NCBI RefSeq assembly: GCF_028858725.1
Contig: NC_084761.1
Location: 20,862,501-20,926,500, forward strand
Direction: 5' to 3'
Length of the DNA: 64,000 nt
Origin: Colius striatus
Taxonomy: Eukaryota; Chordata; Aves; Coliiformes; Coliidae
In this document: positions 1-11,805 of the stretch, piece after piece
Layout of the letters: each line of letters starts with the position of its first letter
How positions within the stretch are numbered: the first letter of the stretch is position 1
Position numbers and translations under genes: made by a program
The notes under the pieces: generated by a model
The model's input: only the letters and a program-made list of their open reading frames with translations
What the model was told of the DNA's origin: nothing
The model's database searches: none

Positions 1-116
1 AAAGGCTCATTTCTTGCTCCTAGGTCCCCAGCTGGAAGTCTCTGCCATTTGAAATGAACCAAAAGGAAATGTGCATTCACTAGATGACGGGCCTTACAAC
101 ACAAGTCCTCCCTTAC

Positions 117-191
117 CTTTTTCCTGCTTTGGCTGCTTTCCTCCTGGCAGAGCTGGCAGATCTCAGCACTTCCAGGTCCCAGCAGCTCTTC
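117..191 (-). CDS. RUFY3: RUFY3 long-form exon: first zinc-ligand pair of the FYVE finger
   Basis: It encodes EELLGPGSAEICQLCQEESS then QSRKK. The ICQLC motif supplies the first CxxC of the FYVE-type zinc finger, aligning with human QLCQLCQED. The acceptor is GGGATTTAG; an in-frame TAG immediately upstream shows that the exon cannot start earlier. The donor is GTAAGG, phase 0. The next exons, with the other zinc ligands and the stop, fall outside the window. Confidence 0.85.
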
Positions 192-2630
192 CTAAATCCC
201 AGGGAAAACCAAGACATTCTGCTTTACAGACTTCTTCACATGGCACCCACATTAGAGCTCTGCAGCTGATCTGTATCTTGCAATGGGGAGGAAGATGTCC
301 CAGGTTGGTGCTTTGAAGCCCGCTCTGGCAGCAGATGGTGCAGCTGCTCAGGAGCACCGTGCGCCCACAGGATGGGCTGCAGGGGCTCTGGCTGCCCTAC
401 AGCAGAGGGACATGCAGCACAGCTGCCTGCACCCACACAGCCCCCTTCCCCAGCTGAGAGCGAGGCTGCTGGCCCAACAACGAGCTGGGAATTAAACATC
501 TTTTTCTCTGTGGAAAAGAGCTGAGAGGTGCAGAAACTCCCAGCAGGCAGGACACACGGCAAGTGTTGCAGCGGCCCCTTGACAGTCAGGGGCATTGCCC
601 TGCTTTGCCAAGTGCTCTGCTGAGAAAGCATGGATTCTGCTCAATTTGACAAGCATGAAACCAACTGATCAGTGAGACAAATACTCTCAACCAGGAAAGG
701 AAATCAACCCTTCCCTCCCTTCCCCCCAGCTAAGACCTGGGGCATTGCCTGAGCTGTCGATGTGTGGAACACCTGACCAAAGCACTTTGGTCAGGAACCA
801 GCCTCCCACCTGCATGGGAAGTGCTGGCAAAATCATCCACACAGGCACCACTCTCAAGCCACCACAACGAGTCCAGCAGAGCTCTCAGAGTTGTGCAAAG
901 ACCCCCTCCCTCTAGCATACAGAGCAACTGGCAAGACCCTAACCAAGGAGCTGTGACACTGCTCTTTTCACAAATGCTGAATTATAATATGCTTCATGTT
1001 ATGTTTCATTGAAAGGCATGGGGTGAAGGAATAATAAAAAAGGTTAATGTGAATTTACAAACCAACATGGTTGTCCTGAGGAGGTGAAATGAAGTCAGGC
1101 AGGTGCAGTACTGCCCTATAAAAGCCTTTCCAATGAGGTAAGCAATGCTCTTCCTACGTAGCCACTATGGACTCTACAGACAAATCCTCACTGCGGCAAA
1201 ATCTGAGGGACAAAGTTCAAGGTATTTGGGCAGGGAAGATGCTGCAGCAACCTGGGAGCTCGCTCAGTACTCTGCCCTTCATTATTTCAGCTGCAAGAGA
1301 AAGAATCACCAACCTGCTCTTCCTGTGTGCCGCTTGGTAACCTACGAGAGAAGAACACTGTCACCTGGAGCCACCACATCACTTCAGAAAAACATCTGCG
1401 CCCTCAGAGGATTCCCTCACCTCGTTGTTAAAATCCTACCCATGATTTCTCGTTTTGTTCCTTGAAAATCACACTGCTGAGCCTGCTGGTGTGAGAGAGG
1501 AGATGTCTCTGAGCTTTGTCAGGCGGCACGGGCCTGGTGCTGCTCAGACAGACAGAACTGCTGGCAGAATGGGAAGGGCAACAGAAAGACTTGTAAAATG
1601 CCTTCAGAAGAGTGGAGGAGCACAAACACAGGAAAAACTTTTTAAGTGGTACAGTTTCAAATTAGCTTTAAAGGTATTACTGTAAAATGTTTGATCCTGT
1701 AGAACTTGTGTGGCGAGGCAGGGATAACACATGGTGCAGTCTTCCAGGCCAACGGGCAGCTTGCACTGCTGACACGCTCAGGGTGAGGCAGCGACACAAC
1801 ATCTCTGAGGCCTGGAAGGGTTTTAGTATCTGGTCAAGCAGATACTAACTGCGTTTATGCTATTTTTAAGACAATATTTGTCCCATTAACTTTATATTGG
1901 CATTCAGCAACCTGTGTCAGAGCAGTGTGGTGTTCTGCTGCTGTTCAGAGTACTTCCAGCGGGCTGTTACCATTCCCGAGCAAAGTGCTCACCACAGAGC
2001 AGCTCTCTGTGGCTTTTAAACCCCATTTTCACATTTAAAAATCACATCTGAAACTCAGCGTGCAAACACTAAACAAATCCTACAACAAGAATCATCCTCT
2101 GTAATACTCAGCTTAGAAACATGTTACTAGGACTACGTTTTTACCCAACCATCTTCTTGAAATACTTTTTCTAGTCCTCTTTCTCCAACAGCTTCTGTTC
2201 TTGTCCAGAAGCCACTGTTTATTAGCTCCAAATGCCACTGATCCACCAACGTTTCTGCTTTCCCTCACCAACAAAGGTACTTCCTTTGGACCTGAGTACC
2301 AAAGGCCCAAGTCTTTGCTGCATTTGGCTCATGAAGGTTCAATAAGTAAGAAAAATTAGTAAACAAGAAATTTATATAGAAATTAAATCAAAGGTAAACG
2401 GGAGATGGAGCTTTTCAGATCCAGAAACACTGATAGCAAGCAGCAGAACCTCCTTCCTCCCTTTGAGAAGTATGAAAAAGCAGCAGAGAGAACCGTACAA
2501 AGAGTATGAGGTGAAAATCTTTCTTAGAAAGAGAAGCTGCATTATTCCAAACTTCCCATCAGCAAAGGAATTAAGAGGAGTGGAAGTGGGACTTGGAAAA
2601 GGCAAAAGTGAGATTTCCTTCCTTTCATAC
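192..2630. other. RUFY3 intron(s) before the FYVE exon
   Basis: This holds the first copy of a 235-bp direct repeat (664-899). Elsewhere I see no convincing gene. Splice phases imply at least one more small exon here; two weak candidates are described in the findings. Confidence 0.5.
664..899. repeat. Direct repeat, copy 1
   Basis: About 236 bp that recurs at 3077-3309 with roughly nine mismatches and one 3-base deletion. The match starts at ACTGATCAGTGAG and ends at TTGTGCAAA. It is not CR1 and I do not recognise the family. No terminal inverted repeats are obvious. Confidence 0.9.
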
Positions 2631-2710
2631 TTGTGTGGCAGGGCACTGTTTTCCTCTCTCAGTGGCTGTTTCAGTTTAGCATTTTCTTCCTGGATTTTGA
2701 GCTTCCCATC
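2631..2710 (-). CDS. RUFY3: RUFY3 long-form exon: linker before FYVE
   Basis: It encodes DGKLKIQEENAKLKQPLREE then NSALPH, aligning with the human DGKHKMQEENVKLKKPL segment. The acceptor is TTCTGACAG in phase 0. The best donor is GTATGA directly after CACAA, giving 80 nt and phase 2 out. That phase does not join directly to the FYVE exon at 117-191, so the 3' boundary or the next exon is uncertain. Confidence 0.8.
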
Positions 2711-3076
2711 CTGTCAGAAGGAAACATTCACCCATCAGTTGCAGTACACAGAGGCTCCAGTTTCACCCCTGCCACACTGCAAAGGGAGTTACTATTCTCG
2801 TTACTATGTTGGGAACACCATCAGTCCCTCCTTGGCACAGAGGTGTTTTCAGACACATGAAAGCACACAACCACCAACCCACTGCCCTAGGAGCAGCTCT
2901 ACCTGCTCTCCTTGTGCTGTGGAAAAACAAGCTGACTTCACATTTCAGAGATGGACCCTTAAATACATCCCATGATCTACTTTTAGAAGGAGGTACAAGA
3001 AACTTCACAGTCACTCTTTTGTATTTTTTAACAGCAGAGGTTGAAAGGGCAGACAGGCTGAATAGGCTTTTTAAAG

Positions 3077-3309
3077 ACTGATCAGTGAGACAAATACTCT
3101 CAACCAGGAAAGGAAATCAACCCTTCCCTCCCTTCCCCCCAGCTAAGACCTGGGGCATTGCCTGAGCTGTCGATGTGTGGAACACCTGACCAAAGCACTT
3201 TGGTCAAGAACCAGTCTCCCACCTGCATGGGAAGTGCTGGCAAAGTCACCCACTCGGGCACCACTCTCAAGCCACCACGAGCCCAGCAGAGCTCTCACAA
3301 TTGTGCAAA
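3077..3309. repeat. Direct repeat, copy 2
   Basis: Second copy of the repeat at 664-899, in the same orientation and 2.41 kb away. RUFY3 exon 2631-2710 lies between the copies. The intervening sequence is not itself duplicated, so this is not a simple tandem duplication of the whole interval. Confidence 0.9.
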
Positions 3310-4502
3310 TGCAAACTTCCCCCAGACCAAGTGCCCACCTACAAGTTTTGAGGCAAAAGACAAGTCCCTGCTGCATTAGCTTCTTGAGACGCTGGCCCAT
3401 TTGTTCCCAGCAGGAGCACCTGCTCGTGCAGCGCTCGCCTGCCATGGAAAGGAGGACAACCCCACGCAGCAACCTGGTCCCAAACCACAGTGTCAGCTAA
3501 GCAGCAAAGCAAAGCAGCTGTTCCACCAGGGAGATAACCAGTTTCTGCTTTCAAGATCAGATGACCTGGTTTTGGGTTTGGGGTTTCTTCCTTTCATTTC
3601 TACTGGCCAGCTGTATCACACTTAGTGCCCGATTCCTTCTGCCAAATTAATAGCCGTTCAGCTATGGCAAACAGGACTTTTCAGTAAATGACTCATGATG
3701 ATGAGGAACTAAGTTCACTGAGATCATCTGTAATTCTGGTTAAAAAAAGAAACGTCTAAATCATTTGAGCAGCCCAGAGAGCCTGGTGAGACAACTGCAA
3801 AGTGCAGCAGCACACGTGACAGCTGCAGAAACAACTATTACTTCACAGTTCTCACAGTTGCAAGTTTTGTTCCCTATTTTTACTATCAATTCCCAGCAAA
3901 AGTGATGGTTTTGTTTTACAGAAGAAGCTGCAGAGCAGATTTTCATATTCAAAGGCACATTTCCTGCTAAAAAGGGGGTTTCACTTGAGGACTATGAGTG
4001 TTACTCTCAAGATGAACACAGTGTTTTGCATTAAAAAACATCGAATTCACTAATGTGCAGCACTAAAAGAACACTGGAAGTGATTCGTGATGCCCTCAAG
4101 AGACAATTTGTCCTCTAAATGTTTCTATTTACCTTTTTTGGGAGAATTTCCTGTTTGGATGCAAAAAAATCCCCAAACAAGTTTGTAACATATACAGGAT
4201 CTCTCCTGCTGTACTATCCTTGGTTTTATTAAACTAGTGAAGGAAAACTGTAATTGCTGCCAAGATTTTGTCAGGTCCCCAGCTTGGAAGAGGAAACCAG
4301 TGTTCTGCTATCAAGTGTCATGCTTGGAATATTTTTGTGAGGCTCAATAAACTGCCTATTCAGGGTGTGTAAAGAATGTCTCAAAGCTCATTTTGTTGCA
4401 ACACAGGAACAATGCATACTTATTGCTGAATAAAGCTCAGGAAAAACAAATGAGCAAACTAAAACTGTACTTGGAACACAAGCAAGAATAAAACCACGTT
4501 AC
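3310..4502. other. RUFY3 intron, no feature seen
   Basis: Intronic sequence between copy 2 of the direct repeat and exon 4503-4605. Only short chance reading frames are present. Confidence 0.5.
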
Positions 4503-4605
4503 CTGTCTTAGCCAATTCCTTGTGCTTTTTTTGTTCTCTTGGCTGTGTTGCTGGCTGTGGGACCATCTGTCTCTTTCCCGCTTCAGTTCCAGTTCAAGGT
4601 GGCTC
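4503..4605 (-). CDS. RUFY3: RUFY3 long-form exon: end of coiled coil
   Basis: It encodes SHLELELKRERDRWSHSQQH then SQENKKSTRNWLRQ, completing the split Arg from the previous exon. It is 103 nt, phase 2 in, 0 out. The acceptor is TATTCCAG and the donor GTAACG. The LELELK core matches the human long form, but the following 20 residues are divergent, as expected for a linker before the FYVE region. Confidence 0.88.
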
Positions 4606-4844
4606 CTGGAATAAGGAGGTGGAATTGTGAATACAGGCTGTGGGGTTGTAACACTTGACATGGAGAGCTAGTGAACTATTTACCCTGCTCATTACAACAA
4701 AGCGACTGAAACCCAACTCAAGAGCTGCGAACTGCCTCGTTGAATAAAAAGTTGTCTCAGTGTGTGTTAAGCTGTAATGTGTCAGATAGGAAATCTCAAA
4801 GTTCTTTGTCTAATTCTAGCATGAATTTGTGGGAAATAACATCC

Positions 4845-5105
4845 AATGATAGGACAAGGGGCAAGCTGGAACATAAGAGGTTCCTAAGAAACATAAGGAA
4901 AAAACTTCTTCACTGTTCAGATGAGGGAGCACTGGCACAGGCTGCCCAGGTGGGTTGTTGAGTCTCCTTCTCTGGAGATGTTCAAAACCCACCTGGATGA
5001 GTTCCTCTGTGAGCTACTGTAAGTGGCCCTGCTCTGGCAGGGCAATTGGACTAGATGATCTTTTGAGGTCCCATCCAGCCCTTGAGATTCTGTAATTCTG
5101 TGAAA
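4845..5105 (+). mobile_element. CR1 LINE 3' fragment
   Basis: It shows the CR1 3' block: a GAGGGAGCACTGGCACAGGCTG-type stretch, then the CACCTGGATGAGTTCCTCTG region, the GGACTAGATGATC core and a degraded ATTCTGTAATTCTGTGA tail. It is 5'-truncated, as nearly all CR1 copies are, and lies in a RUFY3 intron antisense to the gene. Confidence 0.9.
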
Positions 5106-5599
5106 TAAACCTGTTGACTATGTTTGCAAGTCCTTAAAAAATACTTAGTTATTCATCTCTTACAGACCTGGTGATCAGTACTCACAAAGACATCTTCCAG
5201 CATGTCAGTTGCTATAGGACAGGCTCTGAAACCAATGCCAACTCCCTTGGCCCTTTCCCAAAGCCACCCACACAGTGGGGATGGCCTGTTCCTCCCTGAG
5301 AGCTAGAGTGATTGTTACTACACCTCACCTGGCAGTGAGGCTCTGTGCTTGTGGGCCAAGTGAGGGCTGATGCTGAGGTCTCCTCACCGGGAGCACTCTT
5401 CTACAACGCTGGGCGAGCAACAGCTTATGAGCTGGTGAGGGCATGGGCTGGAATAGGAGAGGAGAGTCCTGTGGGCTCCAAGCAGGAAGCACGTGCTGCA
5501 ATCAGAGTGCACTCCCTGGTCTAGCCTGGCCTGCAGGGAAAGCATGACACAAGCTCCTTTTGAGACTGGGCCACTATCTGCAGTGGTGCCACCACTGAG

Positions 5600-5760
5600 G
5601 TGTGTGCCAGCATGGAGGCTCTTTCTCTGGAGGCTTCCAAACCCTCTTGGATGTGTTCCTGTGCCTCTCAATGGAGATGGATCTGCTTTAGCAGGGGGTT
5701 GAACTGCATGATCTCTAGAGGTCCCTTCCAGCCAGCATCATTCTGAGATTTTGGGGTTCT
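5600..5760 (+). mobile_element. CR1 LINE 3' fragment, older
   Basis: This short, diverged CR1 end includes TTGGATGTGTTCCTGTG, GCAGGGGGTTGAACTGCATGATC and GAGGTCCCTTCCAGCC. The tail is degraded (ATTCTGAGATTTTGG). It is in the same orientation as the copy about 0.5 kb to its left. Confidence 0.8.
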
Positions 5761-7367
5761 GTTCTCAGACATCATCGCAAGTAAAATATCTGCCATAGGA
5801 AATGACCCTGGCTCCAAAAAATCAAAGCCCAGAAGTTGAGTATCTACAGATAAAAGTAGTGGCAAAACTGATACTATAACACATTCAGAATCCTCATTGC
5901 TGTTGAACCCAGCCTTATCCATTATTACCCTCATTAGTCTCCATACCACTCCAACAGCTGTAAAAGAACTTGTTGTGACTAAAGGCTCATTAGTTACACA
6001 GCCTATCTGAAGTGAAGAAAGCTGGTGGAGGCTTAGATCCAGAACTGAATACTGGCCCATGCTAACACTTAAACTGACTGAGGCAATCCTTGTTTGTAAC
6101 TTGATTTAAAACCAACACAAACAGAAAAAGCCTATTTCCTCTTAGAGGAACACAATGTAAGACAACCTACCACCCACTGCAGCACCCCCCCAGTAACTCC
6201 CTTCTTCACAAATTCCATTAGATGAAGCAGAGCAACCTCTCAGGCACTTTCATACCATCACATTGACTTAGTTTGAGCAAGGGGGGAATCAGAAAAAGCC
6301 CAACCAATCCAAAAATAGATCAGTTTGCAAACATCCTCCCCAGGCAGCTACATTGAGCTCAACTGACTCAGGGTGAGGTGGACATGCAGTGAAGATGCAT
6401 TCCCCCTTCCCACCTGGGAATGCTGCCAAGCTCACCCATGCACACCCAGGACCTCACACCCATTTCTGACAAAAGCTGTTTGCTGCTTTTCTGGGTAGCT
6501 GCTCTGAGGCTTTGAAAAAGGAAACATAAATCTGTGCCACGAGCGAACACACACACACAAACCAAGGCACCCAGCAATGCTTCCACACAGTTCCTTGCAG
6601 TGACTTTGCAACCAAGTGAAGATGCCCCATAACTACAAAGGAGAGATGCTCTTCCCTTTTAAGATAAGAGGGTTTCTCTGTTTTCCTGATACTGGCAAAC
6701 TGGTGACACTGCAGGGGAAAATGTGATCGCTCTTGCCAAGTCCTCTGCATTCCGCTTCCAACTCTTTGGTTGCCTCCCAGTGAAACTGAGACCAGTTTCA
6801 ACTGAAAGAAAAAAATCATCCTGGCACTGTTTATCAGGCTGATGACCAGGATTGCTTCCCCTGCTCCAGGCTCTTCAGCACTGGTTCTGGGCAAAGACAG
6901 CTGCTGCTGAGCAGAAAACGCCTGGCCTTTAGTGTTTGCTTTAAAGTCCAAATTATGCTACTGGAGTGGAACATCTGGCACAATAGACTTTGGAGAGATC
7001 AACTGCTGCCAGAGATCTGATCGTGCTTCGGAGCACACATCCAGCAAAGGCTCCTTCCCTAGAGCAGGCTGACCTGCAATGAATCTCACTGCAGACTGAG
7101 CACCTAGCAAGCCTCCCAAAAAGGTTTTGCAGCTCGTGATGATCCCTGTTCTGTATCCCTCATGCTGCCAGCCTTCACAAAAGATGGTTATCAGCAGAAG
7201 CCCAACAATTCTAACAGCAGTGCAGAAAGCCCATGGACATTTCTGCGCTCAGAGAAACATCCTGACACTTCATTGTCACCCAAGAGATATTCTGCAACCT
7301 GCTATCCTACCACCACGTAAGACTGAAAACCTCTAAACTGAACAAGGGTAGATTTAGATGAGAGATC
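5761..7367. other. RUFY3 intron, no feature seen
   Basis: No exon, recognised repeat or RNA gene was identified. Confidence 0.45.
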
Positions 7368-7852
7368 ACAGAATGGTAGGGGTTGGAAGGGACCTTTAGA
7401 GATCATCTAGTCCAACTCCCCTGCAGAAGCAGGGTCACCTAGATCAGGTCACACAGGAACGAGTCCATGCTGGCTTTGAAAATCTCCAAGGAAGGAGACA
7501 CCGCACCCTCCCTGGGCAGCCTGTGCCAGGGCTCCCTCACTCTCACAGTGATTTAGTTTTTCCTTATGTCTAAATTAAACTTCTGGTGTTCTGCCTTCTT
7601 TCCATTACCCCTTATCCTGTTGCTAGATATCATAGAAAAAAGGGATGCCCCAACCTCCTGACACCCACCCTTTAGATATTGGTAAATGTTATTGAGGTCC
7701 CCCCTCAGTCTCCTCTTCTCCAGACTAAACAGCCCCAGTTCCCACAGCCTTTCCTCATATGAAAGATGTTCCAGTCCCCTGATCATCTTGGTGGCCCTGC
7801 GCTGGATTCTCTTCAGAAGTTCCCTGTCCCTCTTGAGCTGAGGAGTCCAGGA
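7368..7852 (-). mobile_element. CR1 LINE 3' fragment (young-looking)
   Basis: This is the reverse complement of a CR1 3' end. The tail is at 7368, followed by the TTGGACTAGATGATC core and a frame with [20 protein letters not shown] and [15 protein letters not shown] from the C-terminal part of the CR1 reverse-transcriptase ORF. It closely resembles the copies near 29 and 38 kb. It is sense with respect to RUFY3. Confidence 0.9.
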
Positions 7853-7854
7853 CT

Positions 7855-8056
7855 GGAGGAAGAAGTTCTTCCCTGTGATGGTGGTGAGACCCTGGCACAT
7901 GTGCAGAGAAACTGTGGCTGTCCCATCCCTGGAAGTGTTCAAGAGCATGTTGAATGGGACTGGGAGCAACCTGGTGTAGCATCCCTGCCTATGGCAGTGG
8001 GGGTTGGAACAAGATGAGCTTTAAAGTCTCTTCCAACCCAAATCAGTCTGTGCATT
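7855..8056 (+). mobile_element. CR1 LINE 3' fragment, different subfamily
   Basis: It begins GAAGAAGTTCTTCCCTGTGA and runs through GTGTTCAAGAGCATGTTGAA to GGGGGTTGGAACAAGATGAG and TCTTCCAACCC, the classic CR1 3' end. It directly abuts the opposite-strand CR1 at 7368-7852, forming an inverted pair. Confidence 0.88.
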
Positions 8057-8256
8057 TTCTTCCAATCCAATTTTTCAAGTTGTAACTTTAAAAGACAGTT
8101 CACCTCCCCAGAGTTACTGCCTGCCTGGCATCTAACATGCCACTTACATCTCTCTCTCCCTCCAACCTCTGTTTGGTTTTGCCATCACCCTGCCTGTTTC
8201 CTACTACACACGTTAAGAACGGCCCAGAAATTAAGATTAGAAAAGGATCTCTTCAC

Positions 8257-8376
8257 CGTTGCCTGGAGAGCTCTTCCACTTCCAGCTGGAGGCTGTTGAT
8301 TTTGTCCCCAAACTCCTGCTTGAAGAGCCGGTTGTCCTGCTGGGCCAACTGACGGTCCTTCTCTGCCTGTCGCAAT
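8257..8376 (-). CDS. RUFY3: RUFY3 long-form exon: distal coiled coil
   Basis: It encodes LRQAEKDRQLAQQDNRLFKQ then EFGDKINSLQLEVEELSRQ, with split Arg codons at each end. It is 120 nt, phase 2 in, 2 out, with acceptor AAATCCAG and donor GTGAAG. It matches the human long form (DNRLFKQDFGDKINSLQLEVEEL region). It is mutually exclusive with the terminal exon at 10638-10710. Confidence 0.95.
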
Positions 8377-8577
8377 CTGGATTTGAGCCACATGAACTTG
8401 TGATAAAAAACAAAAGCCATGGTGGGGAGGAAGACCGAGTTTAACCAACAAATAAAAAACCCAGTGAAAAGGTCAAGGCAAATAAAAGGAATGGCAGAAG
8501 CAATGGAAAGGAGGAAAATATGTTAAAGAAAAGCAAAATGTAGGTGAACCAGGCAGAAGCTCTGATTTTCAATAGTT

Positions 8578-8583
8578 TTTATT
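8578..8583 (-). terminator. RUFY3: Distal poly(A) signal, RUFY3 short form
   Basis: AATAAA on the minus strand, about 2.05 kb after the short-form stop, just before exon 8257-8376. It would release the short transcript before the long-form exons. Confidence 0.5.
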
Positions 8584-9335
8584 CTATTACTACTGTTTAC
8601 AGCCATTAGATGAAAAACATAAAACATCACTTTTATCCAGATTCAAAGCAAACCTCAAGTACACAGAATTTTTAAGTCCAATTTGATTTGAACGTACGTT
8701 ACATTTCAGCTTTACACGTGTAACTGGAACTTGCGACATAGGTTAGCTACTATGCTGAGAGTTAGTGCGCTTTCCTGGTCTCTTCCACGGACTGACACGC
8801 TGGCTCAGGCACCCAGGCCTTAGCACACCAAAGCATTTCCACTTCGGGCCTGACATCAGAAACCGCCAGGTCCTTAATTCTGGCTTGTTTTAGCCTCACT
8901 GGGACAGCAAAGCCAGCTCAACCCCCTGTTTCTACTGAAGAGATCTGGGAGGGCAGGGGAGTTAATTGTTCTAACTAGCTATTTGGATACCTTGATGAAA
9001 GCTTCCATCTTTTTCTTATTGTTTTTCTCCAGGTACTTAAAGAGTTTCTAGTACAAGATTACTGAAGGTTAAGTTGACAGTATAGTCCTGAGCCTCGCAG
9101 AGAAGTTCAGGATGGGTCTCCCAGCCTCCTTGTGTGTGGGAGTCCCTTAGGCAAGCAAAGTGGTGGCACGTGCCTGCCTACAGCAGCCTCACACAAGAAC
9201 CAAGAGGTGTTCATTCCCCACTTGTGTTTCAGTCACATTTGCCACCCGCTGCCCCAAGGAGCAGCATCCCACAGGACAAAGGGAGAATCAGCACTGAAGA
9301 ACTTTTACAGGCATCTCACCAGAGCAAAAGCTTCC

Positions 9336-9341
9336 TTTATT
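9336..9341 (-). terminator. RUFY3: Possible proximal poly(A) signal, RUFY3 short form
   Basis: AATAAA on the minus strand, about 1.3 kb after the short-form stop. It is the first of two tandem candidate signals in this UTR. Confidence 0.35.
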
Positions 9342-10637
9342 CAACACAAAAACCCCCTCCAAATGTTCTTTTTTCCTTTCAGAAAGATCACGTCTCTAGG
9401 AGCACTTATAACCTGAAGCCTGTGACAAGCCAGCATGGCGAAACTTCTGAGGCCCCAGGGAAGAGGATATTAGTTTACAATAGTTTTATAATGAGTTTAT
9501 AATAGTCCAAGCTACTGTTACTTAAAGTTTTGCACTGGGGTTTTTAAATTGGCAATGACTTTTCCTATTGAAAGCGGTTTCCAAGCTTTAGCTGTTCTTT
9601 CATCAGCAAATTCCATTGGTGTTGAGCAACAGAAACTTCAGAACTGTAACAGTGAAGGCAACTCTTCCTTTTCAACCACTAACTATTCAGACAAGAAATG
9701 GTCAAGTACCAGATTACCATTTCCACTCCCCACCACTGCACATTTTGTTCCTTCCTTCTTTTTTTGGTTTGTTTTTGTTTGTTTGTTCCTTTTAAACACT
9801 CGAGTATAAAGATCAGATTATTTTTTGTAGAACACAACTTCCTTTTCTAGGAAGAGGAGAGACCTATCAAAACACCTCTCCTCAGCTTCCTTCGGTCGGG
9901 AAGAACCACAACGTGTATCTCGAGGGGCTGGTGGCAGAGGTAGAAGGCAATGCAAGGAGGTTTCCACTGAACTTACCACTCTATCTAAGACACCTAGCTA
10001 CTAATTCTGGACACATGAAGTTTAAAGGAATAAGGATAAGCCCCCACCCTCCCACCAAGTCCCTAAGGCAAAATCCTTGCAAGCAGCCTTGGTTACAAGA
10101 GGGCTGGTCTTCCCGCTGACGAGTTATCAAGTCCCTCTCGGATCTGGGGCTGCACCCACAGGGCAGAAGCGAGGGGGCCAAGGCTTGGGGGACGCACACA
10201 ACTACTTTCAACAACTTCCAGGGATGCTTTTTTTGTCTACTTCACAAAAAGGGTAACACAGAAAACTAGTTGGGCTTTCCAGAGCTGGCCAGTCTGATGT
10301 TGGCTATCCGTAACTGGTGAAGACTTGTGCTGCTGTATACGGTGTGCATCACCGGGATGCACAGAGCCACAGATTCCCCACTCCTTACACATCTCTGGTG
10401 TGTTCATTGGCCAACTCAGGGTACTCTTTAACACAGTTTAAATGGCAAAGTTAGGGATTTTTATACCCGACTCTAAATCGCTGAAGAAAAACCCATTGAT
10501 TTTAAAAATTCAGCAAATTCCACATCAATTTTAGGTGACAATTAACATTTTAACAGTTGCTTTTAGCAATTATCAAGTTCTCCCCTCATAAATGAGTTCT
10601 GATGTCAGAGCTGTGAGGTGATCAGACATAAAAATGT

Positions 10638-10710
10638 CTAATGATGCTTCTGGATCAGTTTGTTTGCTGCACTATTTAAGGTTTTTGCCTGTTTCACCAA
10701 ATCCTTTTCA
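10638..10710 (-). CDS. RUFY3: RUFY3 alternative terminal exon (short-form C-terminus and stop)
   Basis: It encodes SEKDLVKQAKTLNSAANKLI then QKHH and a TAG stop at 10638-10640, the family's short-form C-terminus (human ends IPKHH as I recall). The acceptor is CTATACAG in phase 2. With exon 45575-45752 and the common body it completes a 468-residue protein lacking the FYVE finger. A 3' UTR of about 2 kb follows. This is the form associated with neurons in mammals. Confidence 0.95.
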
Positions 10711-11805
10711 CTGTATAGGTAAGTCAAAATGAGGATGATGAGAAAATGGAAAATAAGAACAGCAAGAGAAAAAGAGTGAATCAATTAGATGAATAGATAC
10801 CATAAGACATCTTAAAATACCAATCTTCTACAAATGAAATGACCTTTTTCTAAATCATCATTCAGATCAGAAACCCTAAAATGAGAGCATTAATTAAGTG
10901 CGTTGGGACTCATTTAATGAGAAGGTCAGAGATGTTGCTGAGAACTATGCTTTCCCCTGACGTTCTTGGAGCTTGCACAGCAGTCAAGGCAACTGTCAGG
11001 GGCTGAAGTTGAGAACCTCTGGCCAAAGCACTGTTAAGGGCTGACTTCAAGAACAAGACAAAGGGGAAAACGGAGTGTTGCTCCTTCTCAAATCCATCTG
11101 ACTTGGATGCTAGAGGGCCTCCTAAATTCATGAGGGTTAGTAACACAAGAGCAACACAGACATTGGGATGGACCTTGTCCCAGTCTAAATGGATGTTATA
11201 CCTATGGGCTACTGTCATTGTCTTTCAGCAACAGACAGATGTCTACCCCCCGCCCCCCCCATCCTCCTCCATTTACCTTCACGTGAGGACTTGTCCAAGC
11301 CCATCTCCCTCAGACAGTACAAGACTGTTCATAATGAGAACAGTTCAATCTGGTGTATTTTTTTGGAATCATAACCAGAGAGATCTGGAGTAACCAAGTG
11401 TCTCTGAGCCTGGCCTCTGCTGCACGCTGGGCCATCCCGTTCCCTCTCTCATACTGTCATTGACAAGCACTTCTCCAAGTTCGTATTTACCAGTTTTTAT
11501 CAGTTCTGTCAGAGATAGCGGTTGACTTGTGATGACTAGCTAACACACAGAAGCACAGCTGACCTAAACAAAGCTGCTGTGTTAATTGCTAGTTTAGCAG
11601 TAGATTCTTTTCTGACGACAGCCCTCCTGAGCATGCAAGACTTCTCCTAACAGCATCTCACAAAACCATGCCTCCCCTAGTATAGCTCTGTTGAGCAGTG
11701 GCGAAGCAGAGCCCTGGGACTCTTGCCTGGTCCATTTAAGGTCAATGGGACAATACCACTTGAATGCACACACGATTTCATCATTGTAGAAGTTTCATTT
11801 TTTAC

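Larger units (their letters stand above)
8560..10637 (-). other. RUFY3: Probable 3' UTR of the RUFY3 short form
   Basis: This is unbroken non-coding sequence between the short-form stop and a canonical AATAAA at 8578-8583. Another AATAAA at 9336-9341 could give a UTR of about 1.3 kb. No CR1 or other mobile element interrupts it, unlike the introns around it, which fits retained UTR function. The exact cleavage site is inferred. Confidence 0.6.

Noticed and set aside
236..631. Minus-strand 131-codon frame beside the FYVE exon
   Set aside because: It is in a different frame from the zinc-finger exon, spans the inferred intron and has no RUFY similarity.
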